Below, one piece after another: positions 58,501 through 64,000 of a stretch of DNA of 64,000 bases (within the stretch, counting starts at the first letter, position 1; each line of letters begins with the position of its first letter). The position numbers and the translations under genes are program-made. The notes under the pieces were generated by a model. That model was not told the DNA's origin, did no database searches, and saw only the letters and a list, made by a program, of their open reading frames with translations. Source of the stretch: Lepus europaeus (lineage: Eukaryota; Chordata; Mammalia; Lagomorpha; Leporidae); assembly GCF_033115175.1 (NCBI RefSeq), contig NW_026909196.1:3782001-3846000 (forward strand), in the 5' to 3' direction.

Positions 58501-59565
58501 ATATTTCTGTTTGTATAGATGACATTTTATGCATTGCCTAACGAAAAGACTTTGCTTTTCTCCAATACCATTTTTACTGGGAATTTCTGGGTACATTTCA
58601 TACGAATTCCACACCACTTTGTCCGGATATGACTGGATGAAACCGGAAACATCCGGATGTGTTTTAGCTAACTGAATCCCAGATATTGCTACAGCCTCTG
58701 TGTTTGTGTTTTCAGGATATTATCGATGGACTTATTGTTTTGAATGTTTTATCAGGGAACATTTAATTTTGTACCTTTGAAACACAAATTGCTTCATAAT
58801 GGGAACACCACCTGTACATATTCGTATTTTCTAGGGAGAAAGCTAGTTGAGTTGCGGCAACAAACATTATATTTCTGTTTGTATAGATGACATTTTATGC
58901 ATTGCCTAACGAAAAGACTTTGCTTTTCTCCAAACCATTTTTACTGTGTTTTTCTCGGTCCATTGCATACGAATTCCACACCACTTTGTCCGGATATGAC
59001 TGGATGAAACCGGAAATATCCGGTTTTGTTTTGGCTAATGAAATCCCTGATATTGCTGCAGCTTCTATGTTTGTTTTTTTCTGGATATTATCCACAGACT
59101 TTATTGTTTTGAATGTTTTTTATCGGGGAACATTTTATTTTGAGCTTGGATATAGCAATTGGTTCTACATGGAGACACCAACTCTACATATTCGTATTTT
59201 CTAGGGAGAAAGCTAGAGGAACTGTGGCAAACAAACATGATAATTCTGTTTGTATAGATGACATTTTATGCACTTTCCTAATAAAAAGACTTTGCTTTTC
59301 TCCAAAACCATTTTTACTGTGATTTTCTCTGTCCATTGCATACGAATTCCACACCACTTTGTGCGGATATGACTGGATGAAACCGGAAATATCTGGTTTT
59401 GTTTTGGCTAACTCAATCCCAGATATTGCTACAGCCTCTGTGTTTGTGTTTTCCGGATATTATCCACGGACTTTATTGTTTTGAATGGTTTTTTTTTTAT
59501 CAGCGAACATTTAATTTTGTACCTTTGAAAAACTAATTGTTCCCACATGGAGACACCAGCTCTAC
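40547..59565. repeat. Satellite array, block 7 (19 kb)
   Basis: About 51 consecutive monomers, uninterrupted by retroelements. At least two internal duplications are visible. Positions 41700-43130 match 47660-49090 at offsets of 5962-5964, and 44960-46090 match 51240-52370 at an offset of about 6289. Many monomers carry the TTGAGCTTGGATACAGTAAT variant (for example 40590, 42450, 44320, 48415). Perfect copies of the 20-bp inverted repeat occur, for example 46047-46066. Near 51175-51190 a monomer is truncated, with GGACTTT joined to GAATACGAATTCC. Confidence 0.93.
55236..56356. repeat. Three near-identical 371-bp monomers
   Basis: The landmark GAATATTTTATTTTGAGC recurs at about 55419, 55790 and 56162, giving a period of 371 bp. 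The three monomers differ at only a few positions, far less than typical neighbours. All share private variants (ATATGCGTATTTTC, AAAGTTTCCGTG, GCATCCAAATTCC). The same subfamily recurs at 60950-61630 at an offset of 5088. This is a recently amplified patch. Confidence 0.88.
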
Positions 59566-60208
59566 ACATTCGTAATTTCTTTTTTTTTAACTTTTATTTT
59601 AATGAATATAAATTTCCAAAGTACAGCTCATGGGTTACAATGGCTTCCCTCTCCCATAACTTCCCTCCCACCGACAACCCTCCCCTTTCCCGCTCCCTCT
59701 CCCCTTCCAATCACATCATGATTCATTTTCAATTCTCTTTATATACAAAAGATCAGTTTAGTATAAATTAGGTAATGATTTCAACAGTTTGCCCCAATAT
59801 AGCAACACAAAGTGAAAAAAAAAATACTGTTGGAGTACTAGTTATAGCATTAAATAAGAGTGTACAGCACATTAAAGGCAGAGATCCTACATAATATTTT
59901 TTTAAAAAATTAATTAATTTTCTATGCCATTTCCAATTTAACACAAATTTTTTTTTTCATTTCCAATTATCTTTATATACAGAAGATGGATTCAGTATAT
60001 AATTAGTAAAGATCTCATCAGTTTGTACCCATGCAGAAACACAAAGTGTAAAAATACTGTTTCAGTACTAGTTATAGCATCACTGCACATTAGACAGCAC
60101 ATTAAGGACAGATCCCAAAGGGGATGTAAGAACACAGTGACTCCTGTTGCTGACTTAACAAATTGGAAACTCTTGTTCATGGCGTCAGTAATTACATTTG
60201 TAATTTCT
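59566..60208 (-). mobile_element. L1 3'-UTR fragment, copy 4
   Basis: The body is 59581-60193, flanked by ACATTCGTAATTTCT (59566-59580) and ACATTTGTAATTTCT (60194-60208). This is the best preserved target-site duplication of the four copies (14 of 15 match). The insertion point and two-half structure match copies 1-3, although it lies about 38 kb from the nearest of them. Confidence 0.83.
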
Positions 60209-61774
60209 ATGAAGAAACCTATAGGAATTGCGGCAAACAAACATGATATTTCTGTTTCTATAGCTGACATTTTATGCACTTGCCTAACGAAAATACTTGC
60301 TTTTCTCCAAAACCATTTGTACTGTGATATTCTCAGTCCATTGCATACGAATTCCACACCAGTTTGTCCGGATATGACTGGATGAAACCAGAAATATCCG
60401 GTTGTGTTTTGGCTAACTCAATCCGAAATATTGCTAGAGCCTCTGTGTTTGTGTATTCCTGATATTATCCACGGACTTTATTTTTTTGATTGTTTTTTTC
60501 AGGGAACATTTAATTTTGTGCTTGGAAACACTAATAGGTTCCACATGGAGACACCAGCTCTACGCATTAGAATTTTCTAGGGAGAAAGCTAGAGGAGCTG
60601 CGGCAAACAAACATGATATTTCTGTTTGTATACATGACATTTTATGCACTTGCCTAACGAAAAGACTTTGCTTTTTTCCAAAACCAATTTTACTGTGATT
60701 TTCTTGGTGCATTGCATACGAATTCCTCACCACTTTGTCCGGATATGACTGGATGAAACCTGAAATATCCGTTTTTTTTTTTTGGCTAACTCAATTCCAG
60801 ATATTGCTACAGCCTCTGTGTTTCTGTATTTCTGATATTATCCACGGACTTTATTGTTTTTGATGTTTTTTTATCAGGGAACATTTAGTTTTGTGCTTGG
60901 AAACACTAATTGTTTCCACATGGAGACACCAGCTCTACACATTCGTATTTTCTAGGGAGAAAGCTAGAGGAACTGCGACAAAGAAACATGATATTTCTGT
61001 TTGTATAGACGACATTTTATGCACTAGCCTAACGAAAAGACTTTATTTTTCTCCAAAACCATTTTTACTCTGATTTTATCGGTCCATTGCATCCAAATTC
61101 CCAACGATTTTTCAGGATATAACTGGATGAAACCGGAAATATCCGTTTGTGTTTTGGCTAATTCAATGCGAAATATCTTGAAAGTTTCCGTGTTTGTGTT
61201 TTCTGGATATTATCAACGTACTTTATTGTTTTGAATGTTTTTTATCAGGGAATATTTTATTTTGAGCTTGGATACAGTGATTCGTTCCACATGGAGACAC
61301 CAGTTGAATATATGCGTATTTTCTAGGGAGAAAGCTAGAGGAACTGCGACAAAGAAACATGATATTTCTGTTTGTATAGATGACATTTTATGCACTTGCC
61401 TAATGAAAAGACTTTGCTTTTCTCCAAAACCATTTGTACTGTGATTTTCTCGGTCCATTGCATACGAATTCCACACCAGTTTACTGGATATGACTGGGTG
61501 AAACCTGAAATATCCGGTTTATTTTGGCTAACTCAATCCCAGATATTGCTACAACCTCTGTGTTTGTGCATTCCTGATATTATCCACAGACTTTATTGTT
61601 TTCAATGTTTTTTATCAGGGAACATTTAATTTTGTACCGTTGAAACACTAATTGTTTCGACATGTAGACACCAGCTCTACACATTTGTATTCTCTAGGGA
61701 GAAAGCTAAAGGAACTGCGACAAACAAACATGATATTTCTGTTTGTATCGATGACATTTTATGCACTTGCCTAA
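60209..61774. repeat. Satellite array, block 8
   Basis: About four monomers, the middle part matching 55980-56690 at an offset of 5088. The array stops within a monomer at GCACTTGCCTAAC, where retroviral pol sequence begins without an LTR. Confidence 0.9.
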
Positions 61775-63547
61775 CCGGACCCGCTCTGAATTTAATAACA
61801 TAGTCTGGTAATGAGTTATCCGAGCATTTGAGAGCCACCGGTCTGGTGGCTGGCGGATAACTGTCTCCACAGCATGAGGTGCCACTATGGTGAGAGGTTG
61901 GCCTAGAGTCAATTTATCCGAGTCTTTCACCAGAACTGCCATGGCCGCTATCATGCGGAGGCACGGAGGCCAGCCGGCCGCTACATTGTCTAGCTTTTTT
62001 GAAAAGTATGCCACCGGCTTTTTCCAGGGTCCAAGCATTTGTGTTAGCACTCCCTTCGCCACTCCCTTGTTCTCATCCACGTATAATGTGAAGGGCTTGG
62101 TCATATCAGGGAGGCTCAGGGCTGGGGCTGACAATAGGGCCTTTTTTATGTTGTCAAACGCCCGCTGTTGCTCTTCTCTCCATTGAAAGGGAGCATTGGA
62201 CTTCGTGAGGGGGTACAATGGGGCTGCCAGCTCCGCAAACCCAGGAATCCAAAGGCGGCAGAATCCCGCACTCCCGAGGAATTCCCGCATCTTTCTGGCA
62301 TCGGTGGGGGGTGGAATTAGAGCAACCACCCTTTTTCGGCTCTCTGTCAGCCACCGTTGCCCTCCTTCTAGGAGGTAGCCTAGGTAGGCCACCTGTTTCT
62401 GACATATTTGGGCCTTTTTCGCGGAGGCTCGATAGCCCAATTCCCCCAGTCTCTGTAGCAGGGCCCCGGTACCTTTTAGGCAGTCCTGCTCAGTTTCAGC
62501 GGCAAGGAGGAGGTCATCCACATATTGCAGGAGGACCAGGTCCAGATGGTTGACTCGGAAGTCGGCCAAATCTAGGTGCAGAGCTTCGTCAAACAAGGTA
62601 GGCGAGTTTTTAAATCCTTGGGGCAACCTTGTCCAGGTGAGTTGTCCTGAAAACCCGGTCTCTGGGTCTTTCCACTCAAAAGCAAAGATGGATTGGCTCT
62701 GAGGGCTCAGTCTTAAACAAAAGAATGCATCTTTTAGATCTAACACAGTGTACCATACGTGGGTCGGAGGCAAGGTACTTAGCAGATTGTAGGGGTTGGG
62801 CACTGTGGGATGCATATCCTCCGTTCTCCTGTTAACCTCCCGCAAGTCCTGTACCGGGCGGTAGTCACCCGTACCAGGCTTCTTTACTGGTAGTAGGGGG
62901 GTGTTCCAAGGTGAACGACAAGGTTTTAAAATGCCTAGGTGTAACAGTCTCTGGATATGTGGCCGGATACCTTCCTTAGCTTCCTTGCCCATCGGATATT
63001 GACGAACTGACACGGGAATGGCCGTGGGCTTCAGATCTATGATCAAGGGAGGCCGGTTGACGGCCAACCCTATTCCCGCAGTCTCTGCCCAGGCCTGAGG
63101 AAAATCTGTGAGCCACTTGGGGTCCAGGGGAGCCATGGTGGACGAGGGCCTCTCGAATAATCGGTGTTCGTCCTCCAAGCGTAGTGTTAATACCTGGAGA
63201 GGCCGCCCTCCTGAGTCTGTGATGGTAGCTCCTTTCTCATGGAAGTGAATTTGGGCTCCTACCTTCAAGAGTAGGTCCCTGCCCAGGAGGGGGTAGGGGC
63301 AGTCTGGCACTAGTAAGAACGAGTGTGTCACAAGTCCTGTACTTAACTGGACCTCTCGATTGGTTGTCCAGCGATATAACTTCCCTCCAGTTGCCCCCTG
63401 AACCCAGGAAGTCTTGGAGCTTAAAGGCCCTTTTTCTGAAGTCAGTACCGAGTGCTGGGCTCCCGTGTCAATCAGGAAGGTTACCGGTCTGCCCCCCACT
63501 TCAAGGGTTATCCTGGGCTCAGGGGGGGGCTCCTGGCCCTGACTCAC
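61775..63547 (-). CDS. pol: Pol fragment: protease and reverse transcriptase
   Basis: 591 codons after the TAG, with no internal stop. The protease has the aspartyl active-site motif [11 protein letters not shown] (Asp about residue 27) and PLLGRDLL. The RT has VLDLKDAFF (catalytic Asp about 270), LPQGFKNSP (about 308-316) and YVDDLLLAA (catalytic pair at 344-345), then thumb and connection regions ([29 protein letters not shown]), ending at NSERVR. All three RT catalytic Asp residues are present. The frame continues 22 codons into satellite before a stop; that tail is not viral. In intact virus this would be made as Gag-Pol by suppression of the gag stop. The RNase H domain and everything after it are absent. 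Confidence 0.93.
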
Positions 63548-63550
63548 CTA
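63548..63550 (-). promoter_or_regulatory. gag-pol readthrough stop (TAG)
   Basis: Minus-strand GAC-TAG-GTG, with gag ending LSLEEDD and pol continuing in frame. Gammaretroviruses suppress this amber codon in a small fraction of translations with the help of a downstream pseudoknot. The pseudoknot would lie in the 60 nt following (63485-63547); I have not folded it. Confidence 0.75.
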
Positions 63551-64000
63551 GTCGTCTTCTTCCAGGGACAGGATTGGAACTGGTCTCCTCTTTGGTCCCT
63601 GTGTTTTCTTCGGGCAGTCTTTGACCCAGTGTCCTCTTTCTTTAAAATAGGCACATTGATCTCTTTCCACCCGAGGCTTTCGTTTGTCTCCCAAGTCCCT
63701 ATTCTGTCCTGGTCTACTCCTTTCTGTATCCTGCACTACGGTGGCCAAAATTCTACTAAGCTCTCGATTACGTCTTTTGTCTCTTTTGTCTTCCCTTTCC
63801 TCCTGCTCCTTGCGGATCCTTTCCTCCTTCTCCTCTCGGGTCTCCCTTTTGTTGTAAATCTTTTCTGCCTCCTTCATTAAATCTTGTATAGTATACCCCT
63901 GAAGCCCCTCTAGCCGCTGCAATTTATTGCGGATGTCCGGCGCTGACTGTCCTATAAAGGACATGATTACATCTCCCTGCCGGTCCTCTGCCAGGGGGTC
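63548..64000 (-). CDS. gag: Gag C-terminal fragment (CA end and nucleocapsid)
   Basis: The frame is open from the window edge to a TAG at 63548-63550. The visible part holds the end of capsid ([19 protein letters not shown]), a highly charged Glu/Arg-rich helix, and nucleocapsid with one zinc knuckle. In the knuckle, [14 protein letters not shown], the second Cys of the C-x2-C-x4-H-x4-C pattern is Phe, which should impair zinc binding and RNA packaging. The TAG stop is followed directly by pol in the same frame, the arrangement of gammaretroviruses that use stop-codon readthrough. Confidence 0.9.
   Translation of the reverse strand, partial: DPLAEDRQGDVIMSFIGQSAPDIRNKLQRLEGLQGYTIQDLMKEAEKIYNKRETREEKEERIRKEQEEREDKRDKRRNRELSRILATVVQDTERSRPGQNRDLGDKRKPRVERDQCAYFKERGHWVKDCPKKTQGPKRRPVPILSLEEDD

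Larger units (their letters stand above)
61775..64000 (-). mobile_element. Partial gammaretrovirus-like provirus (gag 3' end, pro, RT), truncated
   Basis: Minus-strand retroviral sequence enters from the right edge of the window and ends abruptly in pol, fused to satellite at about 61775. RNase H, integrase, env and the 3' LTR are missing at this side; the 5' LTR and gag N-terminus would lie beyond 64000. A TAG between gag and pol, in one continuous frame, marks it as gammaretrovirus-like. No stop or frameshift interrupts 591 codons of pro-RT, so the sequence is young or was protected from decay. The break within a monomer without LTR or target duplication suggests deletion or recombination between virus and satellite. 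Confidence 0.9.

Noticed and set aside
1-61774. A repeated family of 60-130-codon ORFs on both strands (for example with [17 protein letters not shown] on + and YAMDRENHS-NGFGEKQSL on minus)
   Set aside because: They recur once per satellite monomer with the same nucleotide variation as non-coding parts. They have stops at the same sites in all copies and shift frame between monomers. They are open by inheritance of one sequence, not by coding constraint that I can see.
61709-61774. C-terminal 22 residues of the RT frame ([17 protein letters not shown]...) as a novel Cys-rich domain
   Set aside because: They are antisense satellite sequence read through after the truncation point; the same residues appear in minus-strand frames all over the array.
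1-61774. A CENP-B box in the satellite monomer
   Set aside because: I looked for the TTCG....A..CGGG pattern in the consensus and several monomers and did not find it. A few degenerate CGG-containing stretches are not convincing.

Overview
This is mammalian repeat DNA, and the repeat content points to a lagomorph, most likely European rabbit. The L1 3'-UTR sequences (8226-8835, 16933-17542, 20907-21515, 35409 onward and 59581-60193) look like the rabbit L1 tail as I remember it. That species call is recognition from memory, not a database result. About 48 kb of the 64 kb is one AT-rich tandem satellite with a monomer of about 373 bp (roughly 130 copies). It is organised into larger duplicated blocks and interrupted by retroelements. 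I see no conventional host gene.

Layout: satellite with two L1-tail inserts (1-20.9 kb); a third L1 tail and more satellite (20.9-22.5 kb); a two-LTR class I (gammaretrovirus-like) provirus on the + strand (22521-28113); satellite; a solo LTR of a related family (31703-32236); satellite; a 5.1-kb L1-derived element on the minus strand that has both ends and ORF1 but no recognisable ORF2 (35409-40546); 19 kb of satellite; a fourth L1-tail copy (59581-60193); satellite; and at the right edge a minus-strand gag-pro-RT fragment of a gammaretrovirus-like element (61775-64000), cut off in mid-pol where it abuts satellite.

The outstanding object is the provirus at 22521-28113. It has near-identical 563-bp LTRs, a tRNA-Pro primer-binding site, a splice donor, a Gag matrix ORF and a polypurine tract. 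CA, protease, most of RT and any recognisable env are missing, and only decayed NC, RNase H and integrase scraps remain. In their place are two open reading frames recognisable as host bZIP transcription factors. One is a remodelled C/EBP-epsilon-like protein (25619-26305). The other is a JDP2-like protein (26872-27468) that carries in frame about 40 residues recognisable as the N-terminus of prothymosin alpha. This is the architecture of an acute-transforming, replication-defective retrovirus, here fixed in germline satellite DNA. Both captured bZIPs keep their leucine zippers but have changes in the DNA-contact region, which suggests dominant-negative dimerisation partners. A promoter LTR, one leader donor and an acceptor-like site before each captured ORF suggest expression from spliced mRNAs.

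The satellite history is also legible. Four L1-tail inserts share one integration point and one target-site duplication, so they are copies of a single insertion spread by block duplication of the array. An approximately 8.7-kb duplication (about 3.95-12.0 kb against 12.66-20.4 kb) shows exact one-monomer and 86-bp microhomology deletions.
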